The position numbers and the translations under genes were made by a program. Below are positions 28,961-38,400 of a DNA stretch of 64,000 nt, in pieces (position 1 is the first letter of the stretch; the number at the start of each line of letters is the position of its first letter). The notes beneath the pieces were generated by a model. It searched no databases. It had not been told where the DNA came from and saw nothing but the letters and a program-made list of their open reading frames with translations. The stretch is from Paenibacillus sp. BSR1-1 (GTDB lineage Bacteria > Bacillota > Bacilli > Bacillales > Cytobacillaceae): assembly GCF_030403775.1 (NCBI RefSeq), contig NZ_JAQMWQ010000003.1:248001-312000 (forward strand), read 5' to 3'.

Positions 28961-29014
28961 AGTATAGGAGAAGAGTATTAATCCAGTTTTAATAGAATGT
29001 AAAGCTTTTGTAAA
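28961..29014 (-). promoter_or_regulatory. PstS promoter with four Pho boxes
   Basis: On the minus strand: TTTACA-N5-TTTACA-N5-TTAAAA-N5-TTAATA (29014 to 28976), each spaced by exactly 5 bases, followed about ten bases on by TATACT (28966-28961) as -10. It matches the PhoP box TT(A/C/T)A(C/T)A at 11-bp repeat. Confidence 0.85.
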
Positions 29015-29055
29015 AGTGTCCTCAGTTAGTGGAACCACACTTTATCCGAATAATG

Positions 29056-29769
29056 CTAATATCCTTGTTGCACTTCAAATTTATAGCCAAGACCACGAAC
29101 AGTTTTAATATAAGCCGGCCGCTTGGTATCCTCTTCAATTTTTTCTCTTAAATGGGCGATATGCACGTCCACAATTCTTGTATCTCCTGCAAATTCATAA
29201 TTCCATACAGAACTAAGCAGGTGATCGCGAGTTAGGACTCTGCCCTTATTTTGCGCCATGAAATGAAGCAGTTCAAATTCCTTTAATGTTAATTCCAGAA
29301 GATTTCCTTTAAGGTAGGCTTCGTATTTTTCAGAATAGATTGTTAATTTGCCCATTTTTATTTTTGGTCCATTTATCTGCTCGAGTGCATCTTCCGCTTG
29401 AGCCTGGGTTCTTCTTAAGATCGCTTTTACTCTGGCAATTACTTCTCTTGGACTAAAGGGCTTTACCATATAGTCATCAGCGCCGAGCTCAAGACCTATT
29501 ATTCTATCAAATTCATCATCCTTTGCCGTTAGCATTAAAATAGGAGTCATAACCTTATCCTGACGAAGCAATTTACATACCTCCATTCCATCCAGCTTAG
29601 GAAGCATTAAATCTAATACAATTATGTCAGGAGCTTCAATTGTTGCTAAACGTTTACCAGTTTCACCATCCATCGCAGTAATGACTTCATAACCAGCCTG
29701 CTCCAAATTATATTGAAGGAGCGTTACAATGGACTGTTCATCATCAACAACAAGTACTTTATTTTTCAT
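29056..29769 (-). CDS. phoP: PhoP-like response regulator
   Basis: A 237-residue OmpR-type regulator very like B. subtilis PhoP: VVDDEQSIVTLLQYNLEQAGY, phospho-Asp in IIVLDLMLPKLDG, Lys in YMVKPFSPRE, and the winged helix with GDTRIVDVHIAHLREKIEED and VRGLGYKFE. It should control the Pho boxes found across this island. Start at the ATG at 29769. Unusually, it is not directly before phoR: it lies 437 bases downstream of the phoR stop under its own Pho-box promoter, while a decayed phoP piece occupies the normal place. Its C-terminus differs from that of the decayed copy, so the two had diverged. Confidence 0.9.
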   Translation of the reverse strand: MKNKVLVVDDEQSIVTLLQYNLEQAGYEVITAMDGETGKRLATIEAPDIIVLDLMLPKLDGMEVCKLLRQDKVMTPILMLTAKDDEFDRIIGLELGADDYMVKPFSPREVIARVKAILRRTQAQAEDALEQINGPKIKMGKLTIYSEKYEAYLKGNLLELTLKEFELLHFMAQNKGRVLTRDHLLSSVWNYEFAGDTRIVDVHIAHLREKIEEDTKRPAYIKTVRGLGYKFEVQQGY

Positions 29770-29811
29770 CAAATCACCCGCTTAATAGTAAGATATAGAC
29801 TTTTCCTAAGA

Positions 29812-29842
29812 AACTAGCTCATACCTCCATTTTGTAAATATA
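29812..29842 (-). pseudogene. Scar resembling the 3' end of the multicopper oxidase gene
   Basis: On the minus strand the stretch reads LQNGGMS-stop; the intact oxidase gene at 31760 ends LQTGDLS-stop. By eye about 26 of 31 bases match 31752-31782. It lies between the intact phoP and the copied Pho promoter. It is short, so the reading depends on the duplicated sequences on both sides of it. Confidence 0.45.
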
Positions 29843-29848
29843 GTTCTA

Positions 29849-29928
29849 TTAAACGAAAGGAATATTAATGCCGCGTTTTGCTTTTGTTAAGGGAATGCAA
29901 ATTTTTTGTAAAATAAGTAAAAATAATA
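29849..29928 (-). promoter_or_regulatory. phoP promoter with three Pho boxes, copy of the phoX promoter block
   Basis: Minus-strand boxes TTTACA-N5-TTTGCA-N5-TTAACA (29912 to 29885) with exact spacing. The surrounding 80 bases match 35209-35288, upstream of phoX, at about 66 of 80 positions by eye, including AATATTAATG and CTTTTGTTAAGGGAATGCAA unchanged. The rest of the gap up to phoR (29930-30206) shows nothing I can identify. Confidence 0.8.
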
Positions 29929-30206
29929 CTTTTTTCCTATTAAACTCACAAAATTCAATGGACCATTTTCCTAATGAACAGTAATAATTAAAAGGGGGTG
30001 ACATTTAAGTAGATTCCACTTATGTTTAGCCACCAGGATCAAACCTTCGCTGAAATGAGAGCAATTTCTAATCTATAAGCAAAAAAGGGACTTGCCCTGC
30101 TCGAATGATATTAGAACTAACATATAACCCTTTAATCTAATTAGCATCGAAGAAAATTCATCAATGCTTAACCGTGTATAAAGACTGCCAATTCTACTAA
30201 TTGCCC

Positions 30207-31616
30207 TTATTTATATAGCTCAATAATAAATTCACTACCTTCACCAATATCACTCTTTACACTGATTTTACCTTGGTGGGCTTCAATCAAATGTTTAACG
30301 ATTGCTAGTCCAAGTCCAGTTCCGCCAGAGTTTCGGCTTCTCGCACGATCAACTCGGTAAAATCGCTCAAAAATACGAGGGATTTCTTCTTTTTTCATTC
30401 CAATACCAGTGTCTTTTACATGTATCCGTACTTTGTTACCATTATCAAACAGGAGCACCTTTACATTTCCGTTTGTCGGTGTATAAGTAATGGCATTGTT
30501 AATTAAATTGATAAATACTTGCTTTAAGCGGTTCACATCCCCTTTTATCTGAACTTGCTCCTCCTTACAGATTAAATCAAGGTGGATGTCTTTTACTTCT
30601 GCTTTCCCATTTAAGAGGGTTATAACCTCTTCAAGTAATTTGTATAAATCCATTTCTTGGATGTCCAATTTAAAGCCTTGCTGTTCAATTTTTGAAAGCT
30701 CCAATAAATCCTGAATGAGGGATTGAAGCCGTCCACTTTCTTTTAAAATAATCGAAAGGAAATATTTTAATGTATCTTTATTGTTCATCGCCCCATCCAA
30801 CAGTGTTTCAGTAAATCCTTTAATCGAAGTAACAGGTGTTTTTAATTCATGTGAAACATTTGCAACAAAATCTTTCCGAACCTGCTCTAGTTTTTTTAGT
30901 TCTGAAATGTCGTGAAAAACGAGTAAAACCCCTTTCCAAACATTATTTGTTCCAATGATCGGCACACCGTATACAGCAAAATATCTTCTTTCTATAAATA
31001 ATGGGATTGGTAATTGTTTACTGACATGTTTTTCAGTCCGAAATACTTCAGTGACTATATTACAAACTTCCTCCTGATTAATGACTTCAGAATAAAGATT
31101 TTCTAAATAATCAGTCGGACTGCCTTTAAAAATTTCAATAAAGCCTTTATTGATTAAGCTAATATACCCTCGTTTATCAATTAAGACTAAACCAGATCCC
31201 ATATTTTCAATCAAAACACTGAGATGTTCCTGCTGTATTTCTTGTGATTTAACGAGTTCTTGAAGGTTTTGAGCCAGCCTATTTATAGATGTTCCCAACA
31301 TTCCCGTTTTATCAGAACCATTGACTTTTGTCCTGGCATGATAATTTCCTTCTGTCAATTCAATCGCGACATTTGTAGCCTCGATGATGGGTTTTGTATA
31401 TCTTGAAAAAATTCTCTTTCCAAGATAAATAATGAGTACTAAGAAAATGACAACAAAAATGAAAATGGTACGCATGATTTCATTTTTATGAAGATCACTT
31501 AGTGTTTCTTGAAAATTGCTATTAAATAACTGACCGAGCAATACTCCTAATCCAAGGAATAAGGAAAATATTAGTATGATGAATATAATTAATAGCGTAT
31601 TTCGAAATTTTGTCAT
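30207..31616 (-). CDS. phoR: PhoR-like histidine kinase with a reduced extracellular part
   Basis: A 469-residue sensor kinase: two membrane helices (about 8-30 and 49-67), HAMP (70-120), PAS (125-235), H-box FVANVSHELKTPVTSIKGF, N-box FINLINNAITYTP, and G-boxes DTGIGM and GTGLGLAIV. It is about 110 residues shorter than B. subtilis PhoR, because only some 20 residues lie between the two helices, so the extracellular domain is missing. Sensing is then likely intracellular or in the membrane. Its ATG overlaps the stop of the decayed phoP, whose GAGGAG still serves as the ribosome site. Confidence 0.88.
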   Translation of the reverse strand: MTKFRNTLLIIFIILIFSLFLGLGVLLGQLFNSNFQETLSDLHKNEIMRTIFIFVVIFLVLIIYLGKRIFSRYTKPIIEATNVAIELTEGNYHARTKVNGSDKTGMLGTSINRLAQNLQELVKSQEIQQEHLSVLIENMGSGLVLIDKRGYISLINKGFIEIFKGSPTDYLENLYSEVINQEEVCNIVTEVFRTEKHVSKQLPIPLFIERRYFAVYGVPIIGTNNVWKGVLLVFHDISELKKLEQVRKDFVANVSHELKTPVTSIKGFTETLLDGAMNNKDTLKYFLSIILKESGRLQSLIQDLLELSKIEQQGFKLDIQEMDLYKLLEEVITLLNGKAEVKDIHLDLICKEEQVQIKGDVNRLKQVFINLINNAITYTPTNGNVKVLLFDNGNKVRIHVKDTGIGMKKEEIPRIFERFYRVDRARSRNSGGTGLGLAIVKHLIEAHQGKISVKSDIGEGSEFIIELYK

Positions 31617-31745
31617 TCGCTTAAATGCTCCTCAAGCTTGTGGCTAAGACCACGAACCGTTTTAATATTAACAGGCCTCTGTTCCTTTAAGTTAGGCTTC
31701 ACATTTTTCAGGATAGATTGTTAAGTTGCCAATTAATTTTTGGCC
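31617..31745 (-). pseudogene. Internally deleted phoP remnant directly before phoR
   Basis: Read on the minus strand it gives two pieces of PhoP: GNLTIYPEKCEA-stop-LKG (the intact copy has GKLTIYSEKYEAYLKG) and NIKTVRGLSHKLEEHLSE-stop. Roughly 200 bases between the two pieces and all of the 5' part are gone, and a TAA interrupts the first piece. The last stop overlaps the phoR start (ATGA), the normal phoP-phoR junction. So this is the original phoP of the operon, now dead. Confidence 0.85.
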
Positions 31746-31759
31746 TTTTATATGAGAAA

Positions 31760-33082
31760 CTAGCTTAAATCTCCAGTTTGTAAAACTTGCTCCATGTTAT
31801 TAATCTTTTGTTCTAGATCTGTAATGGATTTCTCCAGAATTTCTGGATTCACTGTACTATTTAGTTGTTGATTAACGGTTGCTGCTGCGTTATCGAGTGA
31901 ATTCCATTCTTCATAATGCTCATCAGAAACCAAATTGTAAAACTCATGCAATCCATTACTTATAGCCTTCATTTCTTTTTTCATTAACTCGTAATTCTTT
32001 TCGAATTGGTATTGTTTTAGCAATGCAAAATGGTGTTTTACATCACTGATGGGATTTTTACTGCCGTGGGTCATTTTGTCATGATAATTATCGTAAACCA
32101 TCATCATATGCATCCCGTGAGTCGCATGCGGACCCATATGGCAATGAATAGGCCAAATTCCAGGGTTGTCAGCCGTTAATAATAAATCATATTTTTCTCC
32201 AGGGCCGATGGTAATCGTATCCTTAGTCATCGGATTTTTAATGTCACGGCCATCAGAAGCGACAACCTTGAAATGGTGGCCATGGGTATGAAATGAATGT
32301 ACCTCCGAACCGGCATTAATCAACCTTATTAAATAGGTCCCTCCCTCTTTCACATGGAGAGGCGGTATTTCAGGATCAATTTTTCCATTGATCGTATAAT
32401 ATCTTGCTTTTCGATTGGTTGTGTCATATTCACCATCCAAGTGAAGGTGTTCCGCAGCCGTTCCAACATACTGGTGGGCCTCCTGGCCTTCAGCAAGGCT
32501 TAATAGCGGGTCTCTTTCCGAAAGAAGCAGTGTAAATTCACCATTGGTCTTGTATTTTGGCTTTTTCGGCTCTACGATAATTGCTCCGTATAACCCCATT
32601 TCTGGATGTCTGTCCGGTTCAACATGACAATGATAGAAATAGGTCCCTGCTTTAGAAGCATCAAATTCGTAGGTAAACGAATCGTGATTCATGGTTGGAT
32701 GCTGGCTCATCTCAGGGGTTCCGTCGCCTGCAAAACTATTATCAATCCCATGGAAATGTATCGTGTGCAATTCTTTTTGCTGATTGTGGAATACCACTTT
32801 GACGTGATCTCCCTCGGTTATACGTATTTCCGGCCCAGGAACGCTAGGCTTGGTTGCAGGTGCATTTTTTTGGGGATCCCACAATCCAAAACCCCATGAA
32901 TACAGGGTAGTACCCTGGGCCATTTCCTGTTCCATATCCGCGGCATATAGATGAAACACCTTTGTCTGCCCTTTTTCTGTTTTAGCTGACGCTTCTTCTT
33001 TCGTTGCATAAATGAAGACAGCAGAAAAGACTAAGAGGCAGCCCATGATTGTAAAAAGTATAAATGAAGGAAAACGTTTCAT
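31760..33082 (-). CDS. Exported multicopper oxidase (two-domain type) with helical C-terminal extension
   Basis: A 440-residue protein with an N-terminal signal or anchor helix. Copper ligands are seen at HTIHFHG (106-112), YHCHVEPDRHPEMG (150-163), HSFHTHGHHF (262-271) and HCHMGPHATHGMHMM (313-327), covering the type 1 and the trinuclear sites. Residues about 335-440 form a charged helical tail absent from common laccases. A laccase-like or metal-oxidising role is inferred. It follows phoX in the same direction with a terminator-like hairpin between them. The link of such an enzyme to phosphate starvation is unclear; metal release or manganese/iron oxidation could be relevant. Confidence 0.88.
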   Translation of the reverse strand: MKRFPSFILFTIMGCLLVFSAVFIYATKEEASAKTEKGQTKVFHLYAADMEQEMAQGTTLYSWGFGLWDPQKNAPATKPSVPGPEIRITEGDHVKVVFHNQQKELHTIHFHGIDNSFAGDGTPEMSQHPTMNHDSFTYEFDASKAGTYFYHCHVEPDRHPEMGLYGAIIVEPKKPKYKTNGEFTLLLSERDPLLSLAEGQEAHQYVGTAAEHLHLDGEYDTTNRKARYYTINGKIDPEIPPLHVKEGGTYLIRLINAGSEVHSFHTHGHHFKVVASDGRDIKNPMTKDTITIGPGEKYDLLLTADNPGIWPIHCHMGPHATHGMHMMMVYDNYHDKMTHGSKNPISDVKHHFALLKQYQFEKNYELMKKEMKAISNGLHEFYNLVSDEHYEEWNSLDNAAATVNQQLNSTVNPEILEKSITDLEQKINNMEQVLQTGDLS

Positions 33083-33152
33083 GTAAGCACTCCTACGTTG
33101 TTTAATTTATTTGAAAGGATAATCCTTTTGTGTCCATTATTCAGATAACAAG

Positions 33153-33186
33153 GAAAAAACCCCGGAAATCTTAAGATTACCGGAGT
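33153..33186 (-). terminator. Terminator or attenuator between phoX and the oxidase gene
   Basis: CCGG-AAATC-TTAA-GATTA-CCGG forms a stem with one mismatch, and a six-base T-run follows on the minus strand. Confidence 0.65.
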
Positions 33187-33234
33187 ATGATTTTAAAACA
33201 AACGAATCTATTTAACTCTTAATCCATATAGCGA

Positions 33235-35166
33235 TTAATCTTGATCGTTATCTTGCAAGTCGCCAAGTTTAGGCATTCCAGAAATATATCCTACTCCACC
33301 GGTACGATCAATACCAATTTCTTTCTCCATTGCTGCTTGTAAATCAGCTTTATCTACTGCTGTTATATTCTTGCCTTCAAGTTCATCCCCCGGATGCTGG
33401 AAGTTGCTCATAATATAAGAATGTCCTCTGCGGTTATCCACTGCAGCTAAACCAGTTGCTTCTGCACCGGCAGGAACGGATAAAATTCTTGTTAATTCTT
33501 TTGTATCGACATTATAAGCCCAAACGAAGTTATTGGTATGCATGCCGCTATCCTCACCGATGAATAGTGTTCTTAATGATTCAGAGAAGCTTAAATTATC
33601 GGTATTGGCTACTGAATTCACATCTGCTGTATTTCCATATGAATCAGAAATAGCCTTTCCATTCGTATCTAGTAAATCTTTACCTGCGATTAATCCGGAC
33701 ATTTTCGAAGCAACATATTCACTTTTAATTGATTGTCCATTGCTGTCCTTTTGACCAGCTGTTAAATCCAATTGATACGTCACACCGGATTTAATTTTTG
33801 GCAGTTTCATATCATCAACTGGATCTGACGAATTTGCGGTCATACCGTTGCTTTGATCCGAAATCGCAATGTAAACTTTCTTATCCTTTTCGTTTAGAGT
33901 TACACCTTCCATTTTGTTAAATTCAGATGTAGCTCCAAGTAGTGCAGCATAACGGCGTGACTCTAAGAACGCTGCCGCTTTTTCCATTCCTGGTTTTACT
34001 TTCAAGTATTCAGTTTTTCCATACGAGTATTGCTTAATTGCTTTGAAGCCGGCTTTTGGAACATCAGAAGTTTCGAAAATATCACTGAATTTAACCTTGC
34101 TGTCGATAATATCTTTAATTTCTTTATCAGAGGCATGGCCAAGTTTAATCCATTCTAAGTTTCCAGCACCACCATTTTCCGTTCCTGTTTGGTGGAATTT
34201 TGCCGCATATAATGTACCAGCAGATAGATCCTTCGCTTTATCCGCTACATACATAAACATCGTCGTATAGGAGCCGTCGTCACCAAAGAAGGCTGTACGA
34301 TTATCCGGCATCATTTTCATCAATTCGTGAGAAAAACGGCCAATACTGTAATGCTTTTCAACCGATGCGTTCCCATCTTTGTTTACCGAAATTTCAGGAA
34401 TAAACCCATAGAAGTATGGATTTGCTTTTTCTGCTTTACCAAAGTAAAGCTTAGCAAAGCTTTCTACTTGTGCTCGTACTGAAGAAGTTGAATTAGATTC
34501 AAAAGTACGGGCATCCGGTTCATACTCCTCTGACCCTAAGTGGGTATTCCACGGTGAAAGAGATCCGTTACATGGGATCCAAAGACCATTTACACTTGAA
34601 AAATCAATTTTTTTAACCGCTTTAGGTGTTAACTCTCCCGTTTTCTTATCCTGGTCAAGAGTTGTTAGAGACATGGATGCAGGAACGATACCATATGCGG
34701 ATTTGCCAGCGGCATCTATAGTCTGGTATTCATAATGAGTTACCATGTATAGTTGTCCGTTAATTGGCTTCATTAAACTATTAGAATCGGGAGCATCAGA
34801 AACATAATATGTCGGTTTCCCTTCCAAACTTGTATCCATAATCGGATCACCATTTACATCAATCGGAGTACCGGCTGGAATCAGCTTGCCTTTGTTAATG
34901 GCTACTTTATCTTCAGACTTGAAAAGTCTCTTATAAGTAAGTGGGAAATTCTTCACTTCACCATTGCTGTACTTTACTTCCATTGATGCGTTTGTGTAAG
35001 TTTTAACCATTTCATCAATCTTTTTAGGAGCTTCCATTCCAATAAATCGAACCGAGTCGATTTTCGCATCCCCGCTGCTTGCGAACGTAGGTGTTACGGC
35101 TGGAATCGTAAGTGCCAATGCGAGTGCAGCGGCTGCCCCTTTTTTGCCAAAACGGATTTTTTTCAT
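33235..35166 (-). CDS. phoX: PhoX-family alkaline phosphatase (DUF839)
   Basis: A 643-residue secreted phosphatase: Sec-type signal peptide ending near TFASSG, then a beta-propeller domain of the PhoX family. The segment SLSPWNTHLGSEEYEPD matches the family core with its metal-binding Glu, and RFSHELMKMMPDNRTAFFGDDG and WVAYN-like NNFVWAYNVD fit later blades. The family uses iron and calcium to release phosphate from organic esters. Most relatives travel by Tat; no twin Arg is seen here. Start at the ATG at 35166 behind GAGGAGG. Pho boxes lie upstream. Confidence 0.88.
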   Translation of the reverse strand: MKKIRFGKKGAAAALALALTIPAVTPTFASSGDAKIDSVRFIGMEAPKKIDEMVKTYTNASMEVKYSNGEVKNFPLTYKRLFKSEDKVAINKGKLIPAGTPIDVNGDPIMDTSLEGKPTYYVSDAPDSNSLMKPINGQLYMVTHYEYQTIDAAGKSAYGIVPASMSLTTLDQDKKTGELTPKAVKKIDFSSVNGLWIPCNGSLSPWNTHLGSEEYEPDARTFESNSTSSVRAQVESFAKLYFGKAEKANPYFYGFIPEISVNKDGNASVEKHYSIGRFSHELMKMMPDNRTAFFGDDGSYTTMFMYVADKAKDLSAGTLYAAKFHQTGTENGGAGNLEWIKLGHASDKEIKDIIDSKVKFSDIFETSDVPKAGFKAIKQYSYGKTEYLKVKPGMEKAAAFLESRRYAALLGATSEFNKMEGVTLNEKDKKVYIAISDQSNGMTANSSDPVDDMKLPKIKSGVTYQLDLTAGQKDSNGQSIKSEYVASKMSGLIAGKDLLDTNGKAISDSYGNTADVNSVANTDNLSFSESLRTLFIGEDSGMHTNNFVWAYNVDTKELTRILSVPAGAEATGLAAVDNRRGHSYIMSNFQHPGDELEGKNITAVDKADLQAAMEKEIGIDRTGGVGYISGMPKLGDLQDNDQD

Positions 35167-35208
35167 ATTTATCCTCCTCAATTGCATGCTTTTTTCTCTA
35201 CGTATCCA

Positions 35209-35288
35209 TTAAACAAAAAGAATATTAATGGCACGTTTCTCTTTTGTTAAGGGAATGCAAAGATTTTGTAAAGTGAAGAAAAATCATC
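35209..35288 (-). promoter_or_regulatory. phoX promoter with three Pho boxes
   Basis: Minus-strand boxes TTTACA-N5-TTTGCA-N5-TTAACA (35272 to 35245) with exact 11-bp phasing, and TAATAT at 35227-35222 as possible -10. Source or copy of the block before phoP. Confidence 0.85.
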
Positions 35289-35346
35289 CTTTTAGACTAT
35301 CAACTTTATTAGGATTATTGAGGCTTTTTACCTGAATTGATAAAGA

Positions 35347-35383
35347 AAAAAAGGGTCAGCTGCGGTTAGCGGCTGCCCCTTTG
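35347..35383. terminator. Terminator of RND exporter 1
   Basis: AAAGGGTCAGC pairs with GGCTGCCCCTTT-like bases across TGCGGTTAGC; the A-run on the left is a T-run on the minus strand. Confidence 0.75.
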
Positions 35384-35406
35384 ATTATTGAAATTGGAAA
35401 TCAAAT

Positions 35407-38400
35407 CTATGCTGAAATTTTGGACTGTTGCGAGGTCTTTGTTTTTCTCCCTCTTCCACTCATCCACTCATACATGATTGGAATGACTAAAAGGCAAATA
35501 AGCGTCGAACTGATCATGCCCCCTACAACAACTACACCTAATGTTTGTGACACGATGGTGTCTGCTTTACCTGACACAGCTAGAGGAAGCAAAGTTAAAA
35601 CAGTTGTACATGCCGTCATTAAAACGGGTCTGACACGTGTAGAGGTCCCGCTCATGATAGCTAATTTTGGTTCAAATCCGTCTCTTAGATTTCTTTCAAT
35701 TTTATCAACAAGGACAATCCCGTTGGTCACGACGATCCCCGTCAACATCAATAATCCCACTAATGCTGCGAGATTCCATTCAAGTTTAAAAATAAACATT
35801 CCGATTACTGAGCCAATAAAGGCTAATGGGATACAAATTAATACGGTCATGGGAGCTCTCCATCCCCGAAAGACAGAACTTATGATGATTAGTACAAGCA
35901 AAATGGAAAAGAATAAAGCAAGCGCCATTTCGTAAATCATTTCATATACCTGCTGAGGAGCACCCACGAATGAATACTCAATACCCTCCGGCAGCGGAAT
36001 TTTTCCAAGTGCCGTTTTGACTTGTGTTGACACTTTTCCAATATCACTGGAAATGATGTTTGTGGTAATCACAGCATACGGATGTCCATCCTTATCCTGT
36101 ATCACCGATGAACCTGTTGGCTCTAATGTTGCAAGCTGATCCAATCTCACGCTTTTTCCATCCTTATCTTGGAAGGTCTCACCGCCCATTAACGTAAAGA
36201 TATCCTTTGAAGTGCCATTTTGTTTATCGGTATGAATAACAATTGGAAATTGATTTTGATTAATTGAGATGAACCCTTTTGTTCCTTCCGCGGTATATTG
36301 CTGAATTCGATTGATAACGTCCTCCAGCTTAATACCAAAATGTTCGATTGCCTTGCGGTTTAGAGTAATCTGATACTGGGTCATATGATCATCAGCTTCC
36401 GCGGCCCCTTGTACGGATAGACCTGGAATGAGTTTAAGCTCGTTTCGTATGGTCTGAGCCATTGTTTCTAGTGTTTGACTATCTGAACCTGTAAGATTAA
36501 TTTTTAATTGGGAATCATCGCCTGCAATATTTTGATTTGAAACAGCGTAAACAGCTTTGCTTGACAACGAGTTTAATTGATTTTGTAAACTCTTAATAAA
36601 GTCATTTACATCCGTACCGTTTTTAACCTTTATGGATAAATTGGCAATATTCGGTTTCTGAAGCCATCCGCCTCCTGCATCGAATACATCATCCGATTGA
36701 GGAGTAAACGAAGATCCAAGTCCTGAAGAAAAGGACTCAACTTTAACATTCGTTCCCAATAAGGCTTCCAATCTTTTTACTTCTGCATCGACATCGGCTA
36801 AAGAAGTATTTTGAGGCATTTCTATTTGGACAGCGATTTGACCAGTTTTGGCCGTTGGCAAAAAATTCACTGGCAGGAAGGCAGCTCCCAACGATGTTAA
36901 TAGAAATAATGAAACAAAGGTTAAAACTACTTTTTTCTTGCGGTCAAATACCCAAGTAAGAATTTTATGGGCAAACGATTCTAATTTATCCACGCCAGAC
37001 ACCGGTTTCCCCTTCCAAAACAGGTTGTAAAGTGCAGGAACAACCAAAATGGAAACGAATAGGGAAATAATTAAGGCAATGACCACAGACCAAGCAAATC
37101 CGGAAAAAGCTGAACTCACCATACCCCCAATAAGCGCGATTGGAACATAGACGGCAACCGTTGTCGAAGTTGATGATACAATCGCAGGAATCATTTCTCT
37201 TACAGCCTGTGTCAGCGTGTGAACGCTTGTTTTCACGTTTGCCTCATGTACTTTACGGTTCATATTATCAAGGATCACGATCGAGTCATCGACTACCCGG
37301 CCCATGGCCACAATAAGTCCTGAAACAGTAAGAATATTGAGACTAATACCCATGGTTTTTAATAAGCCAGTTGTCGCCAAAAGACAAATTGGCAGTGAAA
37401 GGACAATTAATAAAGTAGAACGGACTTTTCGGAAAAACAGAAAAACACAAATCATTGAAAACAAGCAGCCTAATAAACCTTCTTTTATTAGACCTTTTAG
37501 AGAGTCATTAACCTGCGCTCCTTGATCAAATAAAATAGAAGCCTGAATATCTTTATTCTTCAATGCAGGAATATCTTTGATTTTGCTCTTTATCCGATCA
37601 GATACATCTGTAATATTGGATGTTGAAGTCTTTAAAACATCTAATAGGACGCTTGGTTTCCCATCGGTTCTTGAGATCGTCTCCAGGTTGACAATGGAAT
37701 TTGAAATGCCTGCAACATCTGATAGAGGAACCGTTTTGCCTTCTCCGTTATGAATAGGCAGCTTCAATAGATCTTGTTGAGTTAAGCCCCACCCAGAAAC
37801 TTGGACAGGAATAGATACCTGGTTGTTTGACACCTTTCCCTCTAATCCAGTCCTATAGTTTTTTTCAAGTGATTGTTTTACGTCATTAACGGTTAAACCG
37901 GCTTTCGTTAAATCTTCCAGTCGAAGGCTAACCGCATATCCGGCTGTTCCGCCTCCTGATACTCGGACATCTTTTACTCCTGGTACAGTTTTCAATCGAT
38001 TGACGAAATCCTCTTGAATAGAGGATCGGAGCATATTTTCTGAGATATTTTCAGATGAGCTCATCAGACTCATTCTTATAATGGGCATGGAATGAGTACT
38101 AAGCCGTGTTACCAGCGGTTTATCAATCCCAGCCGGCAATTTGACATCAGCCAATACTTTTGTAACCTGTTCCTCTGCTTGTTCCATATTAAAATTCATA
38201 GGAAAGTTTAGACTGATCAACGACCCGCCATTAAAGTAGTTTGTTTCTACATCTTGAAGACCATCCACGACCCTTACTGCCTGTTGGATAGGTTCTGTAA
38301 TTATTGCTTTTACTTGATCTGCTTGGTAATTATCTGCACGGACTGTTACCGAAAGGGTTGAATTGTTGATTTCTGGCAGGTAGTCCCTTTGTATCTGCCA

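Noticed and set aside
29930-30206. A possible remnant gene between phoR and the phoP promoter
   Set aside because: I looked at both strands and found no segment that matches phoX, the oxidase, phoR or any other family.
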